8,667 nt of DNA from Chitinophagaceae bacterium (GCA_026785745.1 JAJAZO010000149.1:1-8667), one strand, 5' to 3'; shown: positions 1-7,725, numbered from the stretch's first letter. The notes: generated from the sequence alone by a model not told the origin. Program-made: numbers and translations.

Positions 1-2307
1 CAGTTATCACAAACCAGTGACGAGATATTCCGCACCTCCTATAAGGCTGAGGCAATGGGATGCAAAGTAATTTACTATCTCAATATCGGCGATTACCAAT
101 CTTACGCTAAAGCTGCAGAGGAGAATGTGGCCTATTCATCAGGTCTGTGGCACAAAAACAATACAAATACCTGTGACCCCTATCCTGGCATACGGTTTCT
201 CAATGCAGCCTATGCCAAAGAGATGCTGAAAGAATATGATGCAGCCGGGCAGTTATGGAAAAGTCGTGACTCAGCAAATTATATCTGGGTAAATTGTCAC
301 AACAAAACCTATCCAAACAATCAGTATTACCCCATTTCAATGTATCCGCTTTACCTTATTAAGCGGGGCAAATTTTCCAAATTATCAAACCCTGTATCTT
401 TTTCTATTAAAGAAACGGAAGATCATTACAATAGTTATGCCCAGTATGCTGACATCAGTGTAAATTTTATGAAAGCAACACACCTGGGATTCCTCGGCAG
501 TCCAAAATACCCGGAGATGTTTAAGTCATTGATGCAGTTGGTGAGAACAACAAAAAACTTTCGGGAATCAACCCAGCCTTTTTCCAATTATGCTTATCTC
601 AGTATGAGAGATCGTCGTTTTGAAGAAGCAGCAAAAATATACCCTGAATTATTCTCCCTGAATGCAGACTGGATCAATGATATCATTTTCACATTTGGAG
701 AAAAGGCATTCGTCACTTATTATAATTCCAAACTGAAAGAAGGATATGACAACTTCCACAGCTTTGTAAAGATTGCCAAAGAAAAATCCACAGGACCCAG
801 TGGACAATCTTCACTTTATGCGCAATTGGCGCAGCAGGCCTATAGCAATCTCCTTTTTACCAAATCCATTTCACTGAAAGGAACGGAAAAAAGAAAAGAA
901 TCTTTCCTCAATGCAAACGACCCCAACATTACAATGCTTTACAATCAGTGGATTGATAAAAAACAACAACTTCTCCGCCAATACCTGAAAACGGATGAAC
1001 CTTCAGGGGTAGATACGGTAAACAAAACCAGCCAGGATGAATTAAAAAAAATGCAGGACGATGTAACCCGTCTTGAAAATGAACTGGCCAATAAAGCAAA
1101 AGATTTTAAGAAGTATTTAAAACTAATTCCGCCCGATTGGAAAACAGTACGGGATAATTTAAAAGAAGATGAAGCAGCTATCGAAATGATTCGTTTTCAG
1201 TGGCGGGATCAGTTGTATTACTCAGATACCAATTATTATGCTGCTTACATTATTACCAAAAATAGCCAGCAGCCCGAAATTGTATATCTGCCGGATGCTG
1301 CAGCAGACTTAGACAATAAATTTTATAAACTGTATAAAAACAGTATCAAGCTTAAATTAGATGACAAAGAATCGTTCAACCGATTCTGGAAACCTATAAG
1401 CGAACAACTTAAAGGAGTTAAAAAAATATTTTTCTCTCCTGATGGCATTTACCATCTTATTAATATAGCCACATTAAAGAACCAGGCAAGCGGTCAGTTT
1501 TTGCTGGACGAAATGGAAATCCAATATACTACCTCCGGTACGGATATAAATAGTGGAATTGCTGATAAAGAAATACGTACTGCTACTCTCTTTGGCAGAC
1601 CATCGTATAAAACAGGTGCTGCAAGTACCGTTCCGGTTGCCGATGCCAATACAAGATCGTTAGTAAGGTCTTTTAAAGATGCTGTTATTGCCGACCTGCC
1701 CGGAACTGAGGAAGAAATAATGACTATTAAAAAAGAAATGGAACTGAGTAAGATTGGCGTAACTACTTACCTGAAAGATCAGGCCACAGAAGATAAGGCT
1801 TACAAAATGCAGAGTCCGGGCATTTTACATTTTGCAACACATGGTTATTGGTCGCCTGCTGGTGACAACGCCACAGATGGTTACCGCACCTTTAATGCAA
1901 TGGTTAATTCAGGCTTATTGTTAACCGGTGTAGTAAATTATTACAGTTCAACAGTGTATCCTGATACCTATGATGGGATACTCACTGCTTATGAAGCACA
2001 AAATCTTAACCTGGAAAATACACCACTGGTTATTCTATCTGCCTGCGAAACAAGCCTGGGTTACTTAGATGCCGGCGAAGGTGTGTATGGTTTGCAACGG
2101 GCCTTCCGTGCCGCCGGTGCCAGCAGCATTATGACAAGTCTCTGGAAAGTAGATGATGTGGCTACAAGGGATTTTATGATTGCTTTCTATCAGCACTATC
2201 TAAAAACGAAGGATAAAAATGCAGCATTTATTGTGGCGCAAAAAGCGATAAAAGAAAAATACAAACACCCTTATTTCTGGGGGGCATTTGTAATGGTGGG
2301 AAAATGA
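1..2307 (+). CDS. TPR/CHAT-domain caspase-like protein, 5' end outside the window
   Basis: The reading frame is open from base 1, so the gene starts upstream; the first Met in the window is at 55 and residue numbers count from it. The C-terminal part is a CHAT domain (caspase HetF associated with TPRs, peptidase clan CD), roughly residues 360-750. The presumed catalytic dyad is visible: His596 in HFATHG and Cys664 in LSACETS, followed by the family's G-rich LDAGEGVYGLQRAF and the terminal HPYFWGAF. Before it lie helical, TPR-like sequence (about 1-320) and a charged, coiled-coil-like stretch (about 325-358). No signal peptide or membrane segment is visible, but the true N-terminus is missing. 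CHAT proteins are known or presumed proteases in signalling, stress or defence; substrate and partners cannot be read here. The stop is 7 bp from the convergent kinase gene. Family assignment is firm, role unknown. Confidence 0.9.
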   Translation, partial: QLSQTSDEIFRTSYKAEAMGCKVIYYLNIGDYQSYAKAAEENVAYSSGLWHKNNTNTCDPYPGIRFLNAAYAKEMLKEYDAAGQLWKSRDSANYIWVNCHNKTYPNNQYYPISMYPLYLIKRGKFSKLSNPVSFSIKETEDHYNSYAQYADISVNFMKATHLGFLGSPKYPEMFKSLMQLVRTTKNFRESTQPFSNYAYLSMRDRRFEEAAKIYPELFSLNADWINDIIFTFGEKAFVTYYNSKLKEGYDNFHSFVKIAKEKSTGPSGQSSLYAQLAQQAYSNLLFTKSISLKGTEKRKESFLNANDPNITMLYNQWIDKKQQLLRQYLKTDEPSGVDTVNKTSQDELKKMQDDVTRLENELANKAKDFKKYLKLIPPDWKTVRDNLKEDEAAIEMIRFQWRDQLYYSDTNYYAAYIITKNSQQPEIVYLPDAAADLDNKFYKLYKNSIKLKLDDKESFNRFWKPISEQLKGVKKIFFSPDGIYHLINIATLKNQASGQFLLDEMEIQYTTSGTDINSGIADKEIRTATLFGRPSYKTGAASTVPVADANTRSLVRSFKDAVIADLPGTEEEIMTIKKEMELSKIGVTTYLKDQATEDKAYKMQSPGILHFATHGYWSPAGDNATDGYRTFNAMVNSGLLLTGVVNYYSSTVYPDTYDGILTAYEAQNLNLENTPLVILSACETSLGYLDAGEGVYGLQRAFRAAGASSIMTSLWKVDDVATRDFMIAFYQHYLKTKDKNAAFIVAQKAIKEKYKHPYFWGAFVMVGK

Positions 2308-2314
2308 CAATAAG

Positions 2315-4177
2315 TTAGTCTATCGGGAAACAAATTTCCAGTGTACAGCCATTTCCGGGTGATGAAACGATATTTACTTTACCATTATAAACATCGGCCC
2401 GGCTGATAATATTAAGGAAGCCTATACCCTTGGTTGATTTATCAGAAGTATCAAACCCTACTCCATCATCGCTTATCACAAGATGCAGAACATTGTTTGC
2501 TTTATTAATCATTATCTGCACTGATTTGGCTTCAGCATACTTGATAATATTATTGGTCTGCTCCTGTATAATTCGGAACAGCATCAGTTTCTGGTCATCC
2601 AATAATTTTTCTTCTACCTTTTCATTAAATATAAACTCCACATCTAATTGCTGAAGCATTTTCATATTCCTCACAATATCACCTACACTTTCTTCCAATC
2701 CTACCGTCTTTATATTCGAAGTACTTAACGACTTTGACAGCTTTCTTATTTCCTGTAAGGCCAGCAACTGGTATTCAATCGCTTTGTCTAATAATTCGTT
2801 GGTTTGCTCCGGTATTCTTTTCGCCGTATCCATAAACAGTTTAGCACTCATCAGTATCTGGTTCACATTATCATGCAGTTCCCGGCTGATATTTGCTTTC
2901 TCTTTTTCCTGTGCATCTATTGTTGCCTGTGTAATGTCTTTATGCCGCTGTATCTGCTCTTCTATTAATTGCTTTTCTAATTTTTTCTGTTCTGTCAAAT
3001 CCTTAATAGCTCCTATTATCCGCACCGCCTTTCCACCCTTGTATAAAATAACGCCTGAGTCATAAAAGAATTTATAACTGCCATCAGCACATTCAAACCG
3101 GTATTCATCATCCCATCGTTCCAATCCCTTCTCCACATAACTATTCAATTTATGCTTCACTCTTTCCTGGTCATCAGGATGCACTTTTTGAAACCACCAG
3201 TCGAGATTAGAATCAATTTGCTCCTGCACATAGCCTGATAAACGACGGAAAGCACCGCTGCGATAAATCAGTTTTGTAGTAAGATCAATATCCCATATCG
3301 CATCCGTAGAAACTTTGGATACATGATAAAAACGTTCATTACTTTTCTTCAGTTCCTCCTCTGTTTTTTTTGAATCGGTAATATCAGAATAAGATACCAC
3401 TACAGCATAAGGTTCAAACTCTCCCGGCTGGATCAGTGCTTCTGAATTAATAGACACCCATACCAGTGTGTCATCAGGATTTTGAATGCCCATTATCACA
3501 TTGCGTTGCGGAAATCCTGTTTGCAAGCTCACCATCGCCGGAAATTCTGTCAACGGAAAAACAGATCCATCTGCCTTAACTGCTTTCCAGGAAGGACTGA
3601 CTAATACTTTTCCAATCATTTCATTTTCAGTAAGGCCAAATATTTGAGCACCCCGTTTATTACAAGCCTCTATTTTCCCATCTGCAGTAATCATCATTAC
3701 ACCCTGCGGCAGGGTATTCATTAATATTTCATACTTTTTCTTTGCTGCATCTAATTGAAGTTCCTTATTCATTACATCATTAATGCTGTGGCTCACAATC
3801 ATAATAGCCACAGGCTTATCATTTTCGTCAATGATATAAGTGGCAGTAGTACGGAAATAGATTTGTTGCCCGTCAAATCGTTTGAACATCACTTCACCAC
3901 TCCAAAAACCTTTTTGAGAAAGATGACGTTTCAACTCATCCATACTTCCGTTTACAAAATCAATATCAACAAGGTGAAAAAGGTTTTTGCCCATGGCACC
4001 GGGCTGGCCGTGCAATTCTTCAGAAGCCGAGTTCCAGCCAGTGATATTAAAATCAAGATCAGTTAGTAAAACAGCATCATCAAGATAATTATGTACTGTA
4101 TTTGTAGTAAGCGAAGCTTTGTGAATAACAGATAAATGCTCCGTGCCCGCAGACCGTAAGGCGTTAGGTTTACTCAT
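2315..4177 (-). CDS. Soluble triple-PAS sensor histidine kinase (HisKA_3/HATPase_c)
   Basis: A 620-aa kinase with no signal peptide or membrane segment, so it should sense in the cytoplasm. Three PAS-like domains are seen at about 31-135 (LTDLDFNITGWNSASEELHG), 148-270 (ITADGKIEACNKRGAQIFGL) and 282-396 (PAS_3-like, with WWFQKVHPDD and a closing IGAIKDLTEQ). A coiled-coil linker (396-425) leads to a HisKA_3 dimerisation domain whose phospho-acceptor is His435 in SRELHDN, the NarX/DesK/LiaS signature. The ATPase domain (about 530-618) has the N box around Asn542-Asn543, the D570-DGVGFD G1 box and the KGIGFLNI G2 box. Kinases of this class normally phosphorylate NarL/LuxR-type response regulators; none is in the window, so it is an orphan here. 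The signal is unknown. The ATG at 4175-4177 has no Shine-Dalgarno sequence, which is usual in Bacteroidota. It is transcribed divergently from fadN, but nothing shows it controls fadN. Confidence 0.93.
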   Translation of the reverse strand: MSKPNALRSAGTEHLSVIHKASLTTNTVHNYLDDAVLLTDLDFNITGWNSASEELHGQPGAMGKNLFHLVDIDFVNGSMDELKRHLSQKGFWSGEVMFKRFDGQQIYFRTTATYIIDENDKPVAIMIVSHSINDVMNKELQLDAAKKKYEILMNTLPQGVMMITADGKIEACNKRGAQIFGLTENEMIGKVLVSPSWKAVKADGSVFPLTEFPAMVSLQTGFPQRNVIMGIQNPDDTLVWVSINSEALIQPGEFEPYAVVVSYSDITDSKKTEEELKKSNERFYHVSKVSTDAIWDIDLTTKLIYRSGAFRRLSGYVQEQIDSNLDWWFQKVHPDDQERVKHKLNSYVEKGLERWDDEYRFECADGSYKFFYDSGVILYKGGKAVRIIGAIKDLTEQKKLEKQLIEEQIQRHKDITQATIDAQEKEKANISRELHDNVNQILMSAKLFMDTAKRIPEQTNELLDKAIEYQLLALQEIRKLSKSLSTSNIKTVGLEESVGDIVRNMKMLQQLDVEFIFNEKVEEKLLDDQKLMLFRIIQEQTNNIIKYAEAKSVQIMINKANNVLHLVISDDGVGFDTSDKSTKGIGFLNIISRADVYNGKVNIVSSPGNGCTLEICFPID

Positions 4178-4189
4178 AGATATTGGTTA

Positions 4190-4223
4190 ACAATTGATAT
4201 AAACGTCGCTTCTTACAATTGAT
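4190..4223. promoter_or_regulatory. Direct repeat ACAATTGAT x2, possible operator of the kinase gene
   Basis: The 9-mer ACAATTGAT occurs at 4190-4198 and again at 4215-4223, 25 bp start to start, beginning 13 bp upstream of the kinase start codon. Each copy contains the palindrome CAATTG. Two spaced copies in a leader could bind a dimeric regulator, but in AT-rich DNA a 9-bp repeat may be chance. No regulator can be named. Confidence 0.25.
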
Positions 4224-4383
4224 TGTGCAAAACGCAATATAAAACAGAAATTTTACCGGATGAGTTTTGCGTAAAAGTGCTTATTTCTCTGTTTAAGTAG
4301 TAGAAAAACAGAAGTGGTTACCGTGGTTTTACGATTGTTTGCCAGGCTGCAGTACCAATGGCATCGTCTGTTGCATAGTTAAC

Positions 4384-4429
4384 CCTGAGGAACGAAGGGC
4401 TCCGTTCAGGTTTCCGTTCGTTACTCCTC
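4384..4429 (+). other. Two mutually exclusive hairpins in the fadN upstream region
   Basis: Hairpin 1 pairs CCT (4384-4386) with AGG (4408-4410) and GAACG (4390-4394) with CGTTC (4403-4407), leaving bulge GAG and an 8-nt loop. Hairpin 2 pairs GAGG (4387-4390) with CCTC (4426-4429) and AACGAA (4391-4396) with TTCGTT (4417-4422), with bulge ACT and a 20-nt loop. They share the GAACGAA arm, so only one can form at a time. Hairpin 2 overlaps the candidate -33 region, so it would act as DNA, or in RNA only if a promoter lies further upstream. This could equally be the remnant of an old dispersed repeat. Confidence 0.35.
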
Positions 4430-4445
4430 CATTAAATTAAATTTG
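4417..4445 (+). promoter_or_regulatory. Candidate Bacteroidota sigma-A promoter for fadN
   Basis: TAAATTTG at 4438-4445 matches the Bacteroidota -7 consensus TAnnTTTG exactly. TTCG at 4417-4420, 17 bp upstream, is a one-mismatch fit to the -33 TTTG element. A start a few bases after 4445 would give a fadN leader of about 160 nt containing the 4565-4604 hairpin. This is a consensus match only; the sequence is AT-rich, so a chance match is possible. Confidence 0.45.
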
Positions 4446-4564
4446 AGATACAATTTATTACAAAAACAGTTGCCTCCTTACCAACAGCAGGTTGCTTTTT
4501 TTCTTAGCAAAAAAAGTAAAGAACATCTTATCTTCGATTTTCAAATAGTTGCATAACTAACTAA

Positions 4565-4604
4565 TTTTAGCCCCCTCCAACCTCCCCGCAAGGGGAGGCT
4601 AAAA
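4565..4604 (+). repeat. C-rich palindromic repeat, copy 1, in the fadN leader
   Basis: A perfect 7-bp stem, CCTCCCC (4581-4587) with GGGGAGG (4592-4598), closes a GCAA tetraloop of GNRA type. An outer stem TTTTAG (4565-4570) with CTAAAA (4599-4604) encloses it, leaving a 10-nt C-rich bulge (4571-4580) on the 5' side. It ends 8 nt before the fadN ATG, so in mRNA it would fold right at the ribosome-loading site. A run of six A follows rather than a T-run, so it does not look like a terminator for the + strand. The same TAGCCCCC, AACC, C-arm, four-base loop, G-arm order recurs at 4722-4749 inside fadN, which is why I call it a repeat. Such C-rich hairpin repeats are, as I recall, common in Bacteroidota genomes. 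Confidence 0.7.
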
Positions 4605-4612
4605 AAGAAACT

Positions 4613-6994
4613 ATGAAACGTACTATCAAAAAGGTAGCTGTACTCGGTAGCGGTGTTATGGGTTCAAGAATTGCCTGTCATTTTGCAGGCATCGGTGTAC
4701 AGGTATTATTATTAGACATCGTAGCCCCCCAACCCCCTGAAGGGGGAGCAAAGGCCCACGACAGGAATAGGATTGTAAATGATGCATTGACGGCTGCCAT
4801 AAAAAGCAACCCCTCTCCTGTTTATCACAAAGACGTTATTAAAAAAATAACCACCGGCAACTTTGATGACAATATGAAAGACATTGCCGGTTGCGACTGG
4901 ACGATTGAGGTAGTGGTAGAAAGATTAGACATCAAGCAAAAAGTATTTGAACAGGTAGAAAAATACAGAAAGCCGGGAACACTGATTACTTCCAACACTT
5001 CGGGTATCCCCATCTACATGATGGCCGAAGGCAGAAGTGATGATTTTAAAAAACATTTCTGCGGCTCCCACTTTTTCAATCCGCCACGGTATCTGCGTTT
5101 ATTAGAAATCATTCCAACTCCACATACCGATCCGGAAATAGTTGATTTCTTAATGAACTATGGTGATTTGTATCTCGGTAAAACAACCGTACTGTGCAAA
5201 GACACTCCGGCTTTCATTGCCAACCGTGTTGGTGTGTTTGGCATGATGGCCATTATGAATGTAAAAGAGAAACTGAAACTAAGCATAGATGAAATTGATG
5301 CACTGACAGGACCCATTATTGGCCGTCCAAAATCTGCTACGTTTCGCACAGGTGACGTTGTTGGGTTAGATACATTGGTAAAAGTGGCGAAAGGTGTTGC
5401 TGATAATTGTCCCGATGATGAAGCAAAAGACCAGTTCAATATTCCTGCCTGGTTGGATAAAATGATAGCTAATAACTGGCTGGGTGATAAAACAGGTCAA
5501 GGATTTTTTAAAAAAACAAAAGGGGCTGGCGGTGAAAAAGAAATACTAACGCTGAACCTTGATACGATGGAATATGGCCCAAGGGTAAAACCAAAATTTG
5601 CTACCCTTGAAGCTGCCAAACCTATTGACGATCTTTATACCAGATTAAAAATGCTGGTAGCAGGCCAGGATAAAGCTGGGGAATTTTATCGCCTCTTTCA
5701 TTATGGTTTGTTCTCTTATATTTCTCACCGCATTCCTGAAATAAGTGATGAACTATACAGAGTGGATGATGGTATGATGGCCGGCTTTGGTTGGGAAATT
5801 GGTGCCTTTGAAAGTTGGGATGTGCTGGGTGTTGTCAAAACAACTGAAGCCATGAAAGCAGCCGGCTATAAAGTGGCTCCCTGGATAGATGAAATGATTG
5901 CAGCCGGAAACAAATCTTTTTACAAAGTAGAAGGCGGTAAAAAATATTGCTACGATCCTGCTTCAAAAACATACAAAGCTCTTCCCGGTGCTGAAGCGTT
6001 TATCGTAATGAGCAATTACACCGATAAACAAATATGGAAGAATGGAAGTTGCAGATTATATGAATTAGGTGATGATGTGCTCGGCCTGCAATGGTTCACC
6101 AAAATGGGAAGTATCGGTGGTGATGTATTAAGTGGTATTCAAACAGCGATTGATAAAGCCGAAAAAAGTTATAAAGGATTAGTGATTGCGAATGAAGGAT
6201 CCAATTTTTCTGCCGGTGCTAATGTAGGAATGATATTTATGCTGGCTATTGATCAGGAATACGATGAACTGGACATGGCGATCCGCCTGTTTCAGAATAC
6301 GATGATGAGGGCAAGGTATTCTTCGGTACCTGTTGTTGTAGCACCGCATGGTTTGGCATTGGGCGGTGCCTGCGAGTTAAGTTTACATGCTGATAAAGTT
6401 TGCCCGGCTGCTGAAACTTATACTGGGTTAGTTGAATTAGGTGTTGGTTTAATTCCCGGTGGTGGTGGCACCAAAGAATTTGTATTGAGGGCCTCTGATG
6501 AAATGCATGAAGACGAACCGGAAACAATTACGCTGAAAAACCGTTTTCTTTCTATCGCCACAGCTAAGGTTGCTACTTCTGCACAGGAAGGATTTGGTTT
6601 GGGTGTATATAGAAAAGGATTAGATGAAGTGGTAATGAATCAGGGCCGCCGCATTGCGGAAGCAAAAAAATCAGTGATCGAAATATTTGACAGCGGCTAC
6701 ACTGCTCCTGTTCAGCGAAAAGATATAAAAGTATTAGGCCAATCTGCACTTGGTGCTTTATACTCAGGCATTCATGCCATGCGGACAGCTAACTATGCCA
6801 CCGAACATGATTCAGTGGTAGCAAAAAAATTAGCTTATGTTATGTGCGGCGGAGATCTTAGTGAACAAACTCTGGTTTCTGAACAATACTTATTAGACCT
6901 CGAAAGAGAAGCTTTCTTATCTCTTTGTGGAGAAAAGAAAACGTTAGAGAGAATACAAAGTGTGTTGAAGAGTGGGCGGCCGGTACGCAACTAG
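4613..6994 (+). CDS. fadN: FadN-type 3-hydroxyacyl-CoA dehydrogenase/enoyl-CoA hydratase
   Basis: A fused 793-aa beta-oxidation enzyme that hydrates trans-2-enoyl-CoA and oxidises the 3-hydroxyacyl-CoA product with NAD+. The dehydrogenase comes first and the hydratase second, as in Bacillus FadN (about 790 aa) and opposite to E. coli FadB. The Rossmann fold shows GSGVMG (12-17) and ribose-binding Asp35. The dehydrogenase dyad is His153 (GSHFFNP) and Glu165 (LLEIIP), spaced 12 as in human SCHAD. The crotonase domain (about 470-700) has the oxyanion-hole region FSAGANVG and both catalytic glutamates, Glu588 (GACELSL) and Glu608 (LVELGVG), spaced 20 as in rat hydratase. All key residues are intact, so it should be active and cytosolic. 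Residues 38-46 are encoded by a palindromic repeat. The usual thiolase partner gene does not follow; a REP/RAYT cassette does. The ATG is preceded by a hairpin, not a Shine-Dalgarno sequence. Confidence 0.95.
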   Translation: MKRTIKKVAVLGSGVMGSRIACHFAGIGVQVLLLDIVAPQPPEGGAKAHDRNRIVNDALTAAIKSNPSPVYHKDVIKKITTGNFDDNMKDIAGCDWTIEVVVERLDIKQKVFEQVEKYRKPGTLITSNTSGIPIYMMAEGRSDDFKKHFCGSHFFNPPRYLRLLEIIPTPHTDPEIVDFLMNYGDLYLGKTTVLCKDTPAFIANRVGVFGMMAIMNVKEKLKLSIDEIDALTGPIIGRPKSATFRTGDVVGLDTLVKVAKGVADNCPDDEAKDQFNIPAWLDKMIANNWLGDKTGQGFFKKTKGAGGEKEILTLNLDTMEYGPRVKPKFATLEAAKPIDDLYTRLKMLVAGQDKAGEFYRLFHYGLFSYISHRIPEISDELYRVDDGMMAGFGWEIGAFESWDVLGVVKTTEAMKAAGYKVAPWIDEMIAAGNKSFYKVEGGKKYCYDPASKTYKALPGAEAFIVMSNYTDKQIWKNGSCRLYELGDDVLGLQWFTKMGSIGGDVLSGIQTAIDKAEKSYKGLVIANEGSNFSAGANVGMIFMLAIDQEYDELDMAIRLFQNTMMRARYSSVPVVVAPHGLALGGACELSLHADKVCPAAETYTGLVELGVGLIPGGGGTKEFVLRASDEMHEDEPETITLKNRFLSIATAKVATSAQEGFGLGVYRKGLDEVVMNQGRRIAEAKKSVIEIFDSGYTAPVQRKDIKVLGQSALGALYSGIHAMRTANYATEHDSVVAKKLAYVMCGGDLSEQTLVSEQYLLDLEREAFLSLCGEKKTLERIQSVLKSGRPVRN
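4722..4749 (+). repeat. C-rich palindromic repeat, copy 2, in frame inside fadN
   Basis: CCCCC (4733-4737) and GGGGG (4742-4746) form a stem with loop TGAA, preceded by TAGCCCCCC and AA (4722-4732) as in copy 1 at 4569-4580. The orientation is the same as copy 1 and the distance about 150 bp. It is read through in frame as APQPPEGGA (residues 38-46), directly after Asp35-Ile-Val at the end of the second Rossmann strand, a surface loop where length varies in the family. The reading frame and downstream motifs are intact. Whether it was inserted or replaced an older loop cannot be told without orthologues. Confidence 0.65.
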
Positions 6995-7018
6995 GGTCTG
7001 ACGGTCTCCGTCTGACCC
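6994..7018 (-). repeat. REP hairpin a, overlapping the fadN stop codon
   Basis: On the + strand the arms GGGTCTGACGG and CCGTCTGACCC flank loop TCT: ten pairs plus one T.T mismatch at the sixth position from the outside. The reverse complement, with an A.A mismatch, matches hairpin b at 20 of 25 positions, so I orient it as minus. Its first G is the last base of the fadN TAG stop. No T-run follows, so it is not a typical intrinsic terminator, although it could protect the fadN mRNA 3' end. Confidence 0.85.
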
Positions 7019-7070
7019 GCCATTCGATAATTACCAAGTCAATTCTTAAAAGGGATAGTTTCCGTTTAAT

Positions 7071-7095
7071 AAGTCAGACGGAGACCATCAGACTT
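7071..7095 (+). repeat. REP hairpin b, just upstream of the transposase start
   Basis: Arms AAGTCAGACGG and CCATCAGACTT flank loop AGA. The A.A mismatch is at the sixth position, with one further C.A mismatch that would be a G.T wobble on the other strand. Against the reverse complement of hairpin a, the outer two pairs have changed from G-C to A-T on both arms, keeping the stem. It ends 8 bp before the transposase ATG and so would fold in its mRNA leader. TTTAAT precedes it, as it does hairpin c. Confidence 0.85.
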
Positions 7096-7103
7096 ATAGT
7101 AGT

Positions 7104-7718
7104 ATGCCTTTTACACCCAATAATATTTACCATGTTTACAACCAGGGAAATAACAGACAAAAAATTTTCTTTACCCGGAAGGATTATATAACATTTCTAA
7201 ATCTTTACAAGAGATTGTTTTCTGACAATTGTTCCACTATCGACTGGTGTCTGATGCCAAATCATTTTCACTTCATGATTTATACGGATGAAAGATGTGA
7301 TACAAAAATAAAACAATGCGGTATTTATCTTGACCCGATTACTAATAATATCAGGAAGTTATTAAGTGGTTATGCAAGAATTTTTAATACCCAATATCAG
7401 CAGACTGGCTCTGTATTCAGACAGAAAACAAAAGGAAAATGTCTTTCAGCAATAGAAATCAAACCTGATAGTTCTTACCTGATTCAGGATTACTATGTCA
7501 ATTGCTTCCATTACATCCATCAAAATCCTTTGATAGCAAAACTGACACAGCGTCTGGAAGACTGGGAGTTTTCTTCATTTAAAGATTATGCCGGATTTCG
7601 GGAAGGCACACTTTGCCAAAAAGAACTTGCAGTATTACATTGCGGTTACAATCTTGAAAATTTCATCGAAAAATCATACGAATTAGTAGATAAAAAACTT
7701 ATTGATCTTTTTACCTAA
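7104..7718 (+). CDS. REP-associated tyrosine transposase (RAYT, Y1 HUH family)
   Basis: A 204-aa single-strand DNA nuclease/transposase of the Y1_Tnp (IS200/IS605-related) superfamily, RAYT branch. The opening YHVYNQGNNRQKIF matches the RAYT start. The metal-binding HUH motif is His54-Phe-His56 in WCLMPNHFHF. Tyr137 in FHYIHQNP aligns with the catalytic Tyr in the DYIYINP segment of E. coli TnpA-REP, followed by the family's DWEFSSF. It is longer than the 165-aa E. coli protein, mainly between HUH and Tyr. All catalytic residues are present and the frame is intact, so it may be active. The start was chosen because the conserved N-terminus begins at this ATG; no Shine-Dalgarno sequence is seen, and GTAG lies at 7099-7102. 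Hairpins b and c sit 8 bp before and 7 bp after the gene. RAYTs are thought to spread REP sequences rather than act as ordinary IS transposases. I saw no promoter of its own. Confidence 0.9.
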   Translation: MPFTPNNIYHVYNQGNNRQKIFFTRKDYITFLNLYKRLFSDNCSTIDWCLMPNHFHFMIYTDERCDTKIKQCGIYLDPITNNIRKLLSGYARIFNTQYQQTGSVFRQKTKGKCLSAIEIKPDSSYLIQDYYVNCFHYIHQNPLIAKLTQRLEDWEFSSFKDYAGFREGTLCQKELAVLHCGYNLENFIEKSYELVDKKLIDLFT

Positions 7719-7725
7719 ATTTAAT

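Larger units (their letters stand above)
4178..4612. other. Divergent intergenic region between the kinase gene and fadN
   Basis: These 435 bp separate two divergently transcribed genes. I see a 9-bp direct repeat near the kinase start, a candidate fadN promoter around 4417-4445, a pair of competing hairpins at 4384-4429 and a C-rich palindromic repeat at 4565-4604; each is listed separately. I found no perfect TAnnTTTG box on the minus strand for the kinase. No tRNA, no convincing small gene and no terminator with a T-run was found. Confidence 0.7.

Noticed and set aside
4318..4432. Minus-strand open stretch of about 38 codons ending VNYATDDAIGTAAWQTIVKPR before a TAA.
   Set aside because: It reads protein-like but has no ATG or good alternative start, is bounded by a stop upstream and overlaps the hairpin block; it could be a gene remnant but I cannot support it.
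4529..4536. TATCTTCG as a -7 box for fadN.
   Set aside because: One mismatch to TAnnTTTG and no -33 element at suitable spacing; the site at 4438-4445 is a better match.
2430..5439. Several antisense open frames of 60-100 codons opposite the kinase and fadN genes.
   Set aside because: They lie wholly inside well-supported genes, have low-complexity or hydrophobic composition typical of antisense shadows, and show no motifs.
6994..7018. Hairpin a as an intrinsic terminator of fadN.
   Set aside because: The stem is followed by GCCATTCG, with no T-run; it matches the REP family instead.
6925..7191. 88-codon + strand open frame across the fadN end.
   Set aside because: It overlaps fadN, both REP hairpins and the transposase start in another frame, with no family resemblance; it is a shadow frame.
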